The translations under genes and the position numbers were made by a program. The notes under the pieces are model-generated. The model saw only the letters and a list, made by a program, of their open reading frames with translations. It made no database searches and had not been told where the DNA came from. Of a stretch of DNA of 64,000 bases, positions 1 through 8,218 are shown piece by piece (within the stretch, counting starts at the first letter, position 1; the number at the start of each line of letters is the position of its first letter). Source of the DNA: Saccharomonospora piscinae. Its GTDB lineage: Bacteria; Actinomycetota; Actinomycetes; Mycobacteriales; Pseudonocardiaceae. Location of the stretch: contig NZ_VCEK01000001.1 of NCBI RefSeq assembly GCF_005862235.1, positions 1-64,000 of the forward strand. Reading direction: 5' to 3'.

Positions 1-126
1 GACTTGCGGACACGACTCCCTGACTTGCGGACACGACTCCCTGACTTGCGGACACGACTCCCTGACTTGCGGACACGACTCCCTGACTTGCGGACACGGC
101 TCCCTGACTTGCGGACACGGCTTCGA
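1..126 (-). repeat. 21-bp tandem repeat array, locus 1
   Basis: Six head-to-tail copies of a 21-bp unit fill the left edge: four identical units (1-84), then two with one A-to-G change. On the minus strand the core reads GTGTCCGCA. The array begins 10 nt after the stop codon of the EF-G-like gene (stop at 129-131) and has the same orientation as that gene. It may continue beyond the left edge. It is the most homogeneous of five such arrays in the window. Confidence 0.95.
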
Positions 127-128
127 CG

Positions 129-2243
129 TCAGGCTCGGGTCTTCTGCGGGGCGGGTTCGTAGCGGGCGTGCCGTCGCGTGAAGCTCGCCGTGCCCGACGT
201 GAGCGATCGCAGGTCGACGGCGTAGCGCACCAGCTCGCTCGCGGGCACCTCCGCGCGCACGACGCTGCTGGGGCCGGTGCCGCCCTCGCGTGATTCGGTC
301 CCGAGCACCCGGCCCCGGCGGGAGGACAGGTCGCCGAGCACCGCGCCGAGGAAAGAGTCGGGCAGCAGGACGGTCACCTCGTCGAGCGGCTCCAGCGTCA
401 CCAGCCCCGCCGCGGCGGCGGCGTCCTTCACGGCCAGCGCACCCGCGGTGGCGAACGCGGCGTCGGAAGAGTCCACGCTGTGTGCCTTGCCGTCGATCAG
501 GGTGACCCGGACGTCCACCACGGGGTCGGCCGAGCCGATGCCGTGATCGAGCTGTGCCCGGACCCCCTTCTCGACACTGGGGATGAACTGGTGGGGCACG
601 ACCCCGCCGACGATCCGGTCGGCGAACTCCACGCCGGCGCCGCGTTCCAGCGGCTCCACCGACACGTCGCACACGGCGTACTGCCCGTGCCCGCCGGACT
701 GCTTGACGTGCCGCCCGTGCCCGGTGGCCGGGCCCGCGAAGGTCGTCCGCCTGCTGACGCGCACGGGCTCGGTGGTCACGTCGGCGCCGCCCGAGCGCAG
801 CGCCGACAGCACGACGTCGGCGTGCGCCTCACCCATGCACCACAGCACGAGCTGGTGGGTGTCGGCGTTGCGTTCGAGCCGCAGGGTCGGGTCGCCCGCG
901 ACGAGCCGGGCGAGGTTGCGGGCGAGGGCGTCCTCGTCGCTGCGGGTCTGCGCGGCGACCGCCACCGGCAGGAGGGGTTCCGGCATCTCCCACGGCCGGA
1001 TGAGCAGTGGTTCGTCCGGTGCGGACACGGTGTCGCCCGTCTCGGCCGAGGTCAGTTTGGTCAGGGCGCACACGTCGCCGGCCACGCAGTGCGACACCTC
1101 CCGCAGTGCCGCGCCGAGTGGCGAGTACAGGTGGGCGACGCGCTCGTCGGCATCGTGGTCGTCGTGGCCCCGCTCGGCGAATCCGTGCCCGCTGACATGC
1201 ACGGCGCGCTCGGCCCGCAGCGTTCCGGAGAAAACCCGCACCAGCGACACCCGGCCGACGTAGGAGTCGACGGCGGTGTGGACGACCTCCGCCGCGAGCG
1301 GGCCGTCGGGGTCGGTGGCCAGGCGGGGACGGGGGACTCCCGTCGGCGACGTCGCCTCGGGCGGCGGATGTTCCAGCGGCGAGGGGAAGGCGCGGGCGAT
1401 CCCGTCGAGGATCTCGGCGGTGCCGAGGCCCGTCTCCGCGCACGCCGGGATCACCGGGTGGAACGTGCCTTTGGCCACGGCCCGCTCCAGATCGGCGATC
1501 AGGGTGTCCTCGGTGATCACCTCGCCCGCGAGGTAGCGATCGAGCAGCGTCTCGTCCTCGCTCTCGGCGATGATCCCCTCGATCAGGGTGTCGCGGGCGT
1601 CGTCGGCCCGGTCGGCCTCCGCCTCCGCCAGCGGTCCGCGCGCCGGCGGAGCCCCGGCCGAGTAGTCGTAGCGCGTGCGCGTGATGAGTCCGAGCAGCGC
1701 CGTCGGATCACCGGCCGAGGGCAGATAGAGCGGCAGGACGCCGCTGCCGAACGCCTCCTGGCACGCTGCCACGGTCGCACCGACGTCGGCACGTGCGTGG
1801 TCGAGCCGGGACACGACGACCGCGCGGGGCAGGTTCACGGCCGCGCACTCCTCCCACAGCGAGACGGTGGCGGGGTCGATGCCGTGCCCTGCGCTGACGA
1901 CGAACAGCGCGGCGTCGGCCGCACGGAGCCCGGCCCGGACCTCGCCGACGAAGTCGGCATAGCCGGGAGTGTCGACGAGGTTGATCTTGACGTCGCCGTG
2001 GACCACGGGAGCCACGGCCACGCCGACCGAGCGTTGTTGCCGGACGGCTGCGGGGTCGTGGTCGCACACGGTGGTGCCGTCGGCGACCGAGCCGGGCCGG
2101 TTCACGGCACCGGCGGTCACGAGCAGAGCCTCGGTGAGCGTGGTCTTGCCCGAGCCCGACGGTCCCACGAGTGCGACGTTGCGTACGTTGCCGGGATCGT
2201 CGACGGCGACCCCGGCCGAGTTTCTCGGGTTCCTGTCGGCCAT
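129..2243 (-). CDS. elongation factor G-like GTPase (FusA2-type)
   Basis: Translation-factor GTPase of about 704 residues, the size of EF-G. The P-loop GPSGSGKT is at about residues 27-34 and the switch II motif is DTPGYADF (canonical EF-G has DTPGH). The guanine-specificity motif reads SRLD rather than NKxD. Domains II to V follow, including the QFIPSVEKG stretch typical of domain IV. This matches the actinobacterial EF-G-like paralogues rather than the main EF-G, and no rpsL/rpsG/tuf genes are nearby. Its exact role, whether ribosome rescue or recycling, is not settled by sequence. I chose the ATG at 2243 because GGAGG lies 8 nt upstream; the longest open frame starts at 2267. A 21-bp repeat array follows its stop. 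Confidence 0.88.
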   Translation of the reverse strand: MADRNPRNSAGVAVDDPGNVRNVALVGPSGSGKTTLTEALLVTAGAVNRPGSVADGTTVCDHDPAAVRQQRSVGVAVAPVVHGDVKINLVDTPGYADFVGEVRAGLRAADAALFVVSAGHGIDPATVSLWEECAAVNLPRAVVVSRLDHARADVGATVAACQEAFGSGVLPLYLPSAGDPTALLGLITRTRYDYSAGAPPARGPLAEAEADRADDARDTLIEGIIAESEDETLLDRYLAGEVITEDTLIADLERAVAKGTFHPVIPACAETGLGTAEILDGIARAFPSPLEHPPPEATSPTGVPRPRLATDPDGPLAAEVVHTAVDSYVGRVSLVRVFSGTLRAERAVHVSGHGFAERGHDDHDADERVAHLYSPLGAALREVSHCVAGDVCALTKLTSAETGDTVSAPDEPLLIRPWEMPEPLLPVAVAAQTRSDEDALARNLARLVAGDPTLRLERNADTHQLVLWCMGEAHADVVLSALRSGGADVTTEPVRVSRRTTFAGPATGHGRHVKQSGGHGQYAVCDVSVEPLERGAGVEFADRIVGGVVPHQFIPSVEKGVRAQLDHGIGSADPVVDVRVTLIDGKAHSVDSSDAAFATAGALAVKDAAAAAGLVTLEPLDEVTVLLPDSFLGAVLGDLSSRRGRVLGTESREGGTGPSSVVRAEVPASELVRYAVDLRSLTSGTASFTRRHARYEPAPQKTRA

Positions 2244-2451
2244 CGTGGCCACCTCCGACTCTCGCACACGTCGTGTCCTCCATCACACGCCCGAACGGTT
2301 CCCGGGGCAAGGCGGGCGTCGTGGTCCGCCCCGAGGGGCGGCGAAAGTGGCCTTCCGGAATACGCGGTCAATGGACACCGGTAGCGGTCCACGTCGGGCC
2401 TACGCTGGAGGTGTCCCGTTGGAGAGAACCGTGCCGTGGAAAGGCCCTGCC

Positions 2452-3366
2452 GTGTCGAACGCCCAGCCCAGCGACGTTGTCGAACCCCGGACCGGTACCG
2501 CGCGGGTCAAGCGCGGGATGGCGGAGATGCTCAAGGGCGGCGTGATCATGGATGTCGTCACCCCCGACCAGGCGAAGATCGCCGAGGACGCCGGGGCGGT
2601 CGCCGTGATGGCGCTGGAGCGGGTGCCCGCCGACATCCGCGCCCAGGGCGGGGTGGCGCGGATGAGCGACCCCGACCTGATCGACGGCATCGTGTCCGCC
2701 GTGTCGATCCCGGTCATGGCGAAGGCGCGGATCGGCCACTTCATGGAGGCGCGGGTCCTGCAGTCCCTCGGTGTGGACTACGTCGACGAGTCCGAGGTAC
2801 TCACCCCGGCCGACTACGCCAACCACATCGACAAGTGGGCCTTCACGGTGCCGTTCGTCTGTGGTGCCACGAACCTCGGCGAGGCGTTGCGCCGCATCAC
2901 CGAGGGCGCTGCCATGATCCGCTCGAAGGGTGAGGCCGGGACCGGTGACGTGTCCAACGCGACCACGCACATGCGGCAGATCCGTGCCCAGTTGCGCGGG
3001 CTCGCGGCCCTGCCGGAGGACGAGCTCTACGTCGCGGCCAAGGAGTTGCAGGCGCCGTACGAGCTGGTCAGGGAGGTCGCCGCGACGGGTTCACTGCCCG
3101 TGGTCCTGTTCACCGCGGGTGGGATCGCCACCCCGGCCGATGCGGCGATGATGATGCAGCTCGGCGCCGAGGGCGTGTTCGTCGGGTCGGGCATCTTCAA
3201 GTCGGGTGACCCCGCCCGGCGCGCCGAGGCCATCGTGAAGGCGACGACGTTCCACGACGACCCCGACGTCATCGCCAAGGTCTCGCGCGGGCTGGGTGAG
3301 GCGATGGTGGGCATCAACGTGGACGACGTGCCGGAGCCGCACCGCCTGGCCGAACGCGGCTGGTGA
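2452..3366 (+). CDS. pdxS: pyridoxal 5'-phosphate synthase lyase subunit PdxS
   Basis: Synthase subunit of the ribose-5-phosphate-dependent PLP synthase. It condenses R5P, glyceraldehyde-3-phosphate and ammonia delivered by PdxT. The protein is about 304 residues and very well conserved. Both catalytic lysines are visible, in MAKARIGHF and in RSKGEAGTG, as are the phosphate-binding segments FTAGGIATP and GVFVGSGIF. The GTG at 2452 gives the usual family N-terminus (VSNAQPS...); a GTG at 2431 with GGAG 6 nt upstream is an alternative adding 7 residues. Its partner pdxT lies about 4.8 kb downstream instead of adjacent. A strong inverted repeat at 3411-3451 follows the gene. Confidence 0.96.
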   Translation: MSNAQPSDVVEPRTGTARVKRGMAEMLKGGVIMDVVTPDQAKIAEDAGAVAVMALERVPADIRAQGGVARMSDPDLIDGIVSAVSIPVMAKARIGHFMEARVLQSLGVDYVDESEVLTPADYANHIDKWAFTVPFVCGATNLGEALRRITEGAAMIRSKGEAGTGDVSNATTHMRQIRAQLRGLAALPEDELYVAAKELQAPYELVREVAATGSLPVVLFTAGGIATPADAAMMMQLGAEGVFVGSGIFKSGDPARRAEAIVKATTFHDDPDVIAKVSRGLGEAMVGINVDDVPEPHRLAERGW

Positions 3367-3410
3367 ACGAGGCGAGTCGCCCATCCCGCCGTATGTGACG
3401 CGCGGCATGA

Positions 3411-3451
3411 TCTCGCAGCCTGGTTACAACAGGGGTGGCCAGGCTGCGAGA
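3411..3451. terminator. stem-loop between convergent pdxS and toxin remnant
   Basis: Perfect 13-bp inverted repeat with arms 3411-3423 (TCTCGCAGCCTGG) and 3439-3451 and a 15-nt loop. It lies between the stop of pdxS and the stop of the convergent minus-strand toxin-antitoxin pair. There is no T-tract on either side, so bidirectional termination is inferred from position and stem strength. Confidence 0.6.
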
Positions 3452-3493
3452 CGCCGCTCGTCGCACAGTGAGGAAAGCTGCCCTCACCGCGGT

Positions 3494-3649
3494 CTACTTC
3501 GTCTCGTTCGGGTTGCTGGTGTGCACCTGCTCCAGGAAGACCGTGCGGCCATGGACGTAGAACCAGATGCGCGCGGTGGCGAAGCGGATCTCGTACTCGC
3601 TCTTCCTCGCCGGTCGGGGTACCAGTTCACCCTTCTTCGCGGCCGCCAC
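3494..3649 (-). pseudogene. shortened toxin of a type II TA pair (probable internal deletion)
   Basis: A 51-codon frame starting at a GTG three bases past the stop of the upstream antitoxin, hence translationally linked. Its N-terminal part (KKGELVPRPARKSEYEIRF) and C-terminal part (IWFYVHGRTVF, then SNPNETK) look like the two ends of an actinobacterial RelE-like toxin family that is normally about 130-140 residues. From memory, full-length members start with a PPRP..W..RF stretch and end with IWY..D...V.V....GHPKxT. Here the ends are joined directly, so about 80 residues including the core appear to be missing in frame. It could instead be an intact small protein. The deletion reading is inference from family memory. 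Confidence 0.5.
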
Positions 3650-3651
3650 GA

Positions 3652-4107
3652 CTACGGACGCTCCACGGTCTCGTCGTCGAGCCACTCTGCCTCGGCGCTG
3701 CGGAGCCCGGCAGCGATGGCGGTCGCCGTCTCCTTCCAGGACGTCAGCTCCGCGATCGCGAGGTGGGGCTGGTCGGTGGAGAACGAGGCGCGGGCAGCGT
3801 TCACCAGGTCCTGCGCGCAGGCTTCTCGGTCCGCCGGCGACAGCGCACGCATCCAGGGGAAGACCCTGGACATGCGCTCGGCGAACGGCCCGTTGTCGTC
3901 GAGGGTGACGGTGATGAGCTGTGCGGCGAAGTTTAGCAGCTGAGACCGGCCCTCGGCCTCGCGCTGCGACATCAGCACCAGTGACTCGTCGTCGCGCCGG
4001 GTCACCGTCACAGGGTGCTCCTCGGCCTCGGCGAAGACCTCGGCGGAGTGCTTGCTCAGATCCGAGGAGCGTCGGGTCCAGGCGGGGAGGTCTGCTGCGA
4101 TGGACAT
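3652..4107 (-). CDS. Phd/YefM-like antitoxin (prevent-host-death family)
   Basis: Predicted DNA-binding antitoxin of 151 residues from the ATG at 4107. The N-terminal part (SSDLSKHSAEVFAEAEEHP, then VTVTRRDDESLVLMS) is the Phd/YefM fold signature of a DNA-binding strand-helix unit followed by a beta strand. The C-terminal half is helical and would bind the toxin. The open frame extends to 4152, but I prefer 4107 because a palindrome at 4121-4136, the likely self-regulatory operator, lies just upstream. The toxin frame follows after 2 nt. The partner toxin looks deleted, so this may now be an orphan regulator. Downstream is the convergent pdxS. Confidence 0.72.
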   Translation of the reverse strand: MSIAADLPAWTRRSSDLSKHSAEVFAEAEEHPVTVTRRDDESLVLMSQREAEGRSQLLNFAAQLITVTLDDNGPFAERMSRVFPWMRALSPADREACAQDLVNAARASFSTDQPHLAIAELTSWKETATAIAAGLRSAEAEWLDDETVERP

Positions 4108-4120
4108 GGATCTGTAGTGT

Positions 4121-4136
4121 TCCGAACACGTTCGGA
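4121..4136. promoter_or_regulatory. palindromic operator upstream of antitoxin
   Basis: Perfect inverted repeat TCCGAAC-AC-GTTCGGA ending 13 nt before the antitoxin ATG at 4107. The position fits autorepression by the Phd-type protein. Assignment rests on position and symmetry. Confidence 0.55.
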
Positions 4137-4189
4137 AGTCCACATCGGCCACCGGAATCGCTGGTGCCCCGGCCTCCCGGCGGCGGCCG

Positions 4190-4846
4190 TCACGTGTGCA
4201 GCGGATGGGTCGGTGAGTCGCCCCCGGCTTCGCGGGCGTGGGCGAGCAGGGCGGGGTAGTCGGTGGCGATGCCCTGGAGCAGCGTCTCCACCGCCGTCTC
4301 GATGTCCCGTTCCGTGACGGGCGCGTGCCCGAACAGGATCCGGTAGTGGACGAGTGAGCCGAGCAGGTCCACCGCGAGGTCGAGGTCGACGTCGTCGCGC
4401 AGGTCGCCGCGGTCCCTGGCGGAGCGCAGCATGTGCCCGACGGCGCAGCGGGGCGGCTCGAACAGGGTGTTCAGCAGCTCCGCCCGCAGTTCGGGACGTC
4501 CGGCGCAGTCGGCCAGCAGCGAGCCGAGGACGTCGGGTGGCATCCGGCCGAAGGCCGCCACGAACACGCTGAGCCCCTCTCCGAGATCGCACAGGGTGCA
4601 GCCGGTGTCCGGCACCGTGACGTCGCCGAGCTGGCGGGCCAGGGCGGCGAGCACGAGGTGCTGCCGGGTGGGCCATCGCCGGTAGATCGACGGCTTGGTC
4701 GTTCCGGCGCGCCGGGCCACCTGTTCGAGCGTGAGGCGGCTGTAGCCGACCTCGCCAAGGACGGCGAGGGTGGCGTTGAGCAGTGCCGTGTCGAGGTGGG
4801 TGTCGCGCGGTCTGCCCGAGCCGCCGTGGCGCTGAGGGGCTTGCAT
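4190..4846 (-). CDS. TetR/AcrR family transcriptional regulator
   Basis: Regulator of 218 residues. The N-terminal TetR helix-turn-helix is clear at about residues 37-65 (VARRAGTTKPSIYRRW), after a basic lead (GSGRPRD). The C-terminal ligand-binding region resembles the TetR_C class of actinobacterial regulators. It is divergent from the MFS exporter at 4904, with a 57-nt gap containing a perfect inverted repeat (4868-4887). It therefore probably represses itself and the exporter until a substrate drug binds. The ligand cannot be told from the sequence. Confidence 0.9.
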   Translation of the reverse strand: MQAPQRHGGSGRPRDTHLDTALLNATLAVLGEVGYSRLTLEQVARRAGTTKPSIYRRWPTRQHLVLAALARQLGDVTVPDTGCTLCDLGEGLSVFVAAFGRMPPDVLGSLLADCAGRPELRAELLNTLFEPPRCAVGHMLRSARDRGDLRDDVDLDLAVDLLGSLVHYRILFGHAPVTERDIETAVETLLQGIATDYPALLAHAREAGGDSPTHPLHT

Positions 4847-4867
4847 GGAAACTCATCCTAGCTTTAG

Positions 4868-4887
4868 GTTACGAGTCGTATCGTAAC
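4868..4887. promoter_or_regulatory. probable TetR operator in the TetR/MFS divergent region
   Basis: Inverted repeat GTTACGA-N6-TCGTAAC in the 57-nt gap between the divergent TetR and MFS genes. Perfect 7-bp arms and a 20-bp span are typical of TetR-family operators. Inference from symmetry and position. Confidence 0.7.
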
Positions 4888-4903
4888 TGAAAGGCGAACG
4901 CCC

Positions 4904-6430
4904 ATGCGACCGAATCCCACGGCCGCCGGAGCACGCGAGTGGACGGCGCTGGCCGTGCTCACGCTGCCGGCCCTCCTGCTGTCCATCGACAACACCGTGC
5001 TCGTCCTCGCGCTGCCCGAGCTCAGCGCCGACCTGCGCCCGAGTCCGACCCAGCAGCTGTGGATCATGGACAGCTACGGCTTCCTCATCGCCGGATTCCT
5101 GGTCACGATGGGTGCGCTGGGCGATCGGGTCGGCAGGCGGCGGGTCCTGCTCACCGGTGCCGCGGCGTTCGGGGTGGCGTCCGTGGTGGCGGCCTACTCG
5201 GGAAGCGCGGAAATGCTCATCGCGGCGCGCATGGCGCTCGGGATCGCGGCGGCCACGCTGATGCCGTCGTCACTGGCCCTGCTCACCACCGTGTTCGTCG
5301 ACGCGAAGCAGCGTGGCCTCGCCGTCGGGGTGTTCATCGGCGGCTTCATGGCGGGTGCGGCGCTCGGTCCGCTGGTCGGGGGCGCGCTGCTGGAGTCCTT
5401 CTGGTGGGGCGCGGTCTTTCTCGTCAACGTGCCGGTGATGCTGTTGCTGCTGCTCGTCGGGCCCGCCCTGCTGCCGGAGGGGCGGGGCAGCGGGACCGGC
5501 TCGCTCGACCCCCTCAGCGTGCTGCTGTCGCTCGCCACGGTCCTCCCGGTCGTCTACGGCCTCAAGGAGCTGGCCACCGAGCCGGGCGTGCTCGCCGTGG
5601 TGGCCCTGCTCGCGGGACTGGTCACGGGCGCGGTGTTCGTGCGCAGGCAGCGGCGGCTGGCCGAACCGCTGCTGGACCTTCGCCTGCTCGAACGGCCCGC
5701 CGTGCGCGCCGTCGTCGGGCTCTCGGTGGCCGTCATGCTCGTGCAGGGCGGTGCCTACCTGCTGATGGGCCAGTTTCTCCAGCTCGTCCGGGGCCTGACG
5801 CCCTGGGAATCGGGTCTGGTCCTGGTCGCTCCCGCGCTGGCACTGGTGGCGGGTTCCCTGCTCTCTCCCGTGCTGGCGCGGCGGTGGCGTCCCGGCACGG
5901 TGCTGGCCTGCGGGCTGGCCGTGGCGGCGGCCGGGTTCGCCGGACTGGCCACGGTCGACGTCACCGGGTCGCTGACCATGACGGTCGTCGCGCTCGCCGT
6001 GGCCTTCGGCGGGATGGCGCCGGTCGGCGCGCTCGGTGCCGACCTGGTGCTCGGGTCCGCGCCGCCCTCGCGAGCCGGGGGTGCGTCGTCGGTGGTGGAG
6101 ACGGCGGGGGAGCTGGGCATCGCGCTCGGCATGGCCGCACTCGGCACCGTCTCCGCCGTGCTCTACCGGTCCGCGCTCGCCCCGTCGGAGGGCGCGGGGA
6201 CGTTGGCCGACGTGGTGGCCGATGCGGGAGCGAGCCCGGCGGCGGCGGCCCTGCTGCCCGCGGCGCGGGAGGCGTTCACCGGGGCTCTCGCCACGGTGGC
6301 CGTGGGCATCGCGGTGCTGTGTGTCGTCCTCGCGGCCGTCGTGCCGCGAGCGCTGCGCACCGTGGCTCCGGTCGGTGCCACGCCCGACACGACCGACACC
6401 GCCGACACCGCCGACGCCCGTGCCGAGTGA
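4904..6430 (+). CDS. MFS drug exporter, DHA2 (14-TM) family
   Basis: Integral membrane proton-driven exporter of 508 residues with about 14 hydrophobic segments. The first helix carries the charged motif LLSIDNTVLVLALP seen in QacA/SmvA-like exporters. Motif A after helix 2 reads GALGDRVGRRR, and motif C-like MAGAALGPLVGG is near residue 150. The C-terminus ends in a DTTDTADTADA low-complexity tail. It is divergent from a TetR gene and separated from it only by a likely operator, so substrate-induced export of a cationic drug or antiseptic is a reasonable inference. The substrate is unknown. Confidence 0.9.
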   Translation: MRPNPTAAGAREWTALAVLTLPALLLSIDNTVLVLALPELSADLRPSPTQQLWIMDSYGFLIAGFLVTMGALGDRVGRRRVLLTGAAAFGVASVVAAYSGSAEMLIAARMALGIAAATLMPSSLALLTTVFVDAKQRGLAVGVFIGGFMAGAALGPLVGGALLESFWWGAVFLVNVPVMLLLLLVGPALLPEGRGSGTGSLDPLSVLLSLATVLPVVYGLKELATEPGVLAVVALLAGLVTGAVFVRRQRRLAEPLLDLRLLERPAVRAVVGLSVAVMLVQGGAYLLMGQFLQLVRGLTPWESGLVLVAPALALVAGSLLSPVLARRWRPGTVLACGLAVAAAGFAGLATVDVTGSLTMTVVALAVAFGGMAPVGALGADLVLGSAPPSRAGGASSVVETAGELGIALGMAALGTVSAVLYRSALAPSEGAGTLADVVADAGASPAAAALLPAAREAFTGALATVAVGIAVLCVVLAAVVPRALRTVAPVGATPDTTDTADTADARAE

Positions 6431-6451
6431 TGCGGGGCGGGCTCGGGGTGC

Positions 6452-7054
6452 TCAGCCGTGTTCGGACACCATCACGGCGAGTGTGCCGGGCTCCAGTGCC
6501 TTGAAGACATGGCCGACATCGCCGGGATAGGCGATGTAGTCGCCGGGGCCCAGCTCGACGGGGTCGTCGAGCAGCCCCACCAGGGCGCGGCCCGCCGACA
6601 GCACGACGTGCTCCACGGTGCCCGGGGGATGTGGGTCGGACTCCCTCGGGCGGCCGGGCTCGGCCTGGATGAGGTACAGATCCCTGCGGGCGTGGGGCGG
6701 GGTAGGGGACAGCAGCGTGGCGACGTAGTCGGCGCGCTCGGCGGCGAATCGCGGGCCCTCACCCGCCCGCACCAGCCGCACCGACGGCCTCGGCGGCTGC
6801 ACGAGCTGGGTGAACGGAACGCTCAGCGCGGTGCTCAGTGCCCAGATGGTCTCGACGCTGGGGTTTCCCGTCCCCGATTCGAGCTGGGACAGCGTCGACT
6901 TGGCGATGCCGGCTCTGCGGGCCAGCTCGGTCAGCGAGAGTCCCGCCCTGGCGCGTTCCTTCTGCAGTGAGGCCGCGATGGCCGCGAGCGGCGCGCCACC
7001 ACCGCCGGTCGCGTGCTGCGTGTCTTCCGCCACGTCGTTCGCTCCACAAGTCAT
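6452..7054 (-). CDS. XRE-family regulator with C-terminal cupin domain
   Basis: About 200 residues. An N-terminal XRE helix-turn-helix (LARRAGIAKSTLSQLES, with GNPSVETIWALSTALSV) is followed by a cupin domain around the stretches HPPGTVEHVVLSAG and LGPGDYIAYPGDVGHVF. Such regulators sense small metabolites through the cupin. It is divergent from azlC. Two identical inverted repeats, GTTCG-N6-CGAAC, flank the shared promoter region, one just upstream of this start and one over the azlC start, so it probably controls both. The ATG at 7054 is chosen; 7075 (ATG) and a GTG at 7033 with GTGGAG upstream are alternatives. Confidence 0.85.
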   Translation of the reverse strand: MTCGANDVAEDTQHATGGGGAPLAAIAASLQKERARAGLSLTELARRAGIAKSTLSQLESGTGNPSVETIWALSTALSVPFTQLVQPPRPSVRLVRAGEGPRFAAERADYVATLLSPTPPHARRDLYLIQAEPGRPRESDPHPPGTVEHVVLSAGRALVGLLDDPVELGPGDYIAYPGDVGHVFKALEPGTLAVMVSEHG

Positions 7055-7057
7055 ATC

Positions 7058-7073
7058 GTTCGGCTTGACGAAC
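7058..7073. promoter_or_regulatory. XRE-cupin operator, copy 1
   Basis: GTTCG-N6-CGAAC located 3 nt upstream of the XRE start at 7054. The same 16-bp architecture recurs exactly 48 bp away at 7106-7121. Function inferred from the duplication. Confidence 0.6.
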
Positions 7074-7101
7074 ACCTGCCCGTGTGTTCAGTATAGAAGC
7101 C

Positions 7102-7836
7102 GTGCGTTCGATATGGCGAACCCTGGACCGGGACCTCGCGCGCGACATCGCGCTGGTGTGTCTCGCCGACGCGATCGTCGGCCTCTCGTTCGGGGCGATC
7201 ACGGTCGGTGCCGACCTGCCGGTGTGGCTGCCGATGCTGCTCTCTCTGGTGGTCTTCGCCGGAGCCGCGCAGTTCCTGTTCGTCGGTCTCGTGGCCTCGG
7301 GTGGCAACCCCGTGGCGGCCGTGGTCGCGGGCCTGCTCGTCAACGCCCGGCACGTGCCGTTCGGATTCGCCGTGAGCGACCTGCTCGGCACCAGGACACT
7401 CACCCGCCTCGCCGGGACCCACCTCATGATCGACGAGACCGTGGCGTTCGCGCTCGCCCAGCGCGAGCCCGCCCGTCGCAGAGCCGCCTACTGGGCCTGC
7501 GGCATCGGGCTGTTCGTCACGTGGAATCTGGGCGTACTCGCGGGCGCCTTCCTCGGTGCGGCGGTCTCCGACACCGCCGCACTCGGCCTCGACGCGGCGT
7601 TCCCCGCCGTCCTGCTCGCCCTGGTCCTGCCGTCGTTGCGAGACGCGGGCACGCGCCGCGCGGTGCTCGTGGGCGTGGCCGTGGCCCTGGCCACCGCGCC
7701 GTTCGTCCCGGCGGGGCTGCCGGTCCTGTTCGGGCTGATCGGCATCGTGGCCGTGCTGCGCCGCGACGCCGACCGGCCAGCCCCGGCGAGTCCGGCGTCG
7801 GAGCGCCCCGTGCGAGAGGACTCGACGTCATGCTGA
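7102..7836 (+). CDS. azlC: AzlC family amino-acid exporter, large subunit
   Basis: Integral membrane protein of about 244 residues with several hydrophobic helices. The AzlC signatures are visible: GLSFGAITVG near residue 29, FAGAAQFLFVGL, NARHVPFGFAVSDLLG, and the TWNLGVLAGAFLG helix. AzlC pairs with the small AzlD subunit, which follows here in a 7-nt overlap, to export branched-chain or related amino acids. Start chosen at GTG 7102 (VRSIWRTLDRD, family-like); the frame opens at GTG 7084. Upstream is the divergent XRE-cupin regulator, its probable controller. Confidence 0.9.
   Translation: MRSIWRTLDRDLARDIALVCLADAIVGLSFGAITVGADLPVWLPMLLSLVVFAGAAQFLFVGLVASGGNPVAAVVAGLLVNARHVPFGFAVSDLLGTRTLTRLAGTHLMIDETVAFALAQREPARRRAAYWACGIGLFVTWNLGVLAGAFLGAAVSDTAALGLDAAFPAVLLALVLPSLRDAGTRRAVLVGVAVALATAPFVPAGLPVLFGLIGIVAVLRRDADRPAPASPASERPVREDSTSC
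7106..7121. promoter_or_regulatory. XRE-cupin operator, copy 2
   Basis: Second GTTCG-N6-CGAAC inverted repeat, overlapping the first codons of azlC. Binding here would block azlC initiation. Inferred as the partner of the copy at 7058-7073. Confidence 0.55.
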
Positions 7837-8153
7837 GCCCTGCCTCCCTGCTCGCGGCCACCGCCGTGCTCGGCGCGGGGACGTTCGCGTTCCGCGCCGC
7901 GGGACCGTTGCTCCGTGCCCGCGTCCGGCTCTCGCCGAGGCTGGAACGCCTCTTCGCCGTGTCGGCCGTCGTGCTGCTGGCTTCGCTCGTGGCGACGTCG
8001 GCGCTGCTGGAGGGTGCCGAGTTCGCGGGCTGGGCCCGGCCCGCCGGCGTCGCCGTCGGCGGCGTCCTCGCGTGGCGCAAGGCGCCCTTCGTGGTGGTCG
8101 TGCTGGCCGCGGCGGCGACCGCGGCCGGGCTGCGCCTGCTGGGTGTGCCCTGA
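7830..8153 (+). CDS. azlD: AzlD family amino-acid exporter, small subunit
   Basis: Small membrane protein of 107 residues with four hydrophobic segments and the AzlD pattern FAFRAAGPLL near the N-terminus and GVLAWRKAPFVVVVL near the C-terminus. The ATG at 7830 overlaps the azlC stop, with GAGAGGA just upstream, indicating translational coupling. It completes an AzlCD permease, presumably exporting branched-chain amino acids or analogues. It ends the accessory stretch lying between pdxS and pdxT. Confidence 0.88.
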   Translation: MLSPASLLAATAVLGAGTFAFRAAGPLLRARVRLSPRLERLFAVSAVVLLASLVATSALLEGAEFAGWARPAGVAVGGVLAWRKAPFVVVVLAAAATAAGLRLLGVP

Positions 8154-8218
8154 CGGGTGGTCTCCCTCCCGCGACCACTAGGCTTGACCAGCAGTGATCG
8201 TCGGAAGAGGTGGCGCCG

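Noticed and set aside
1-126. CRISPR array
   Set aside because: Units are contiguous 21-bp copies with no unique spacers, and no cas genes are near.
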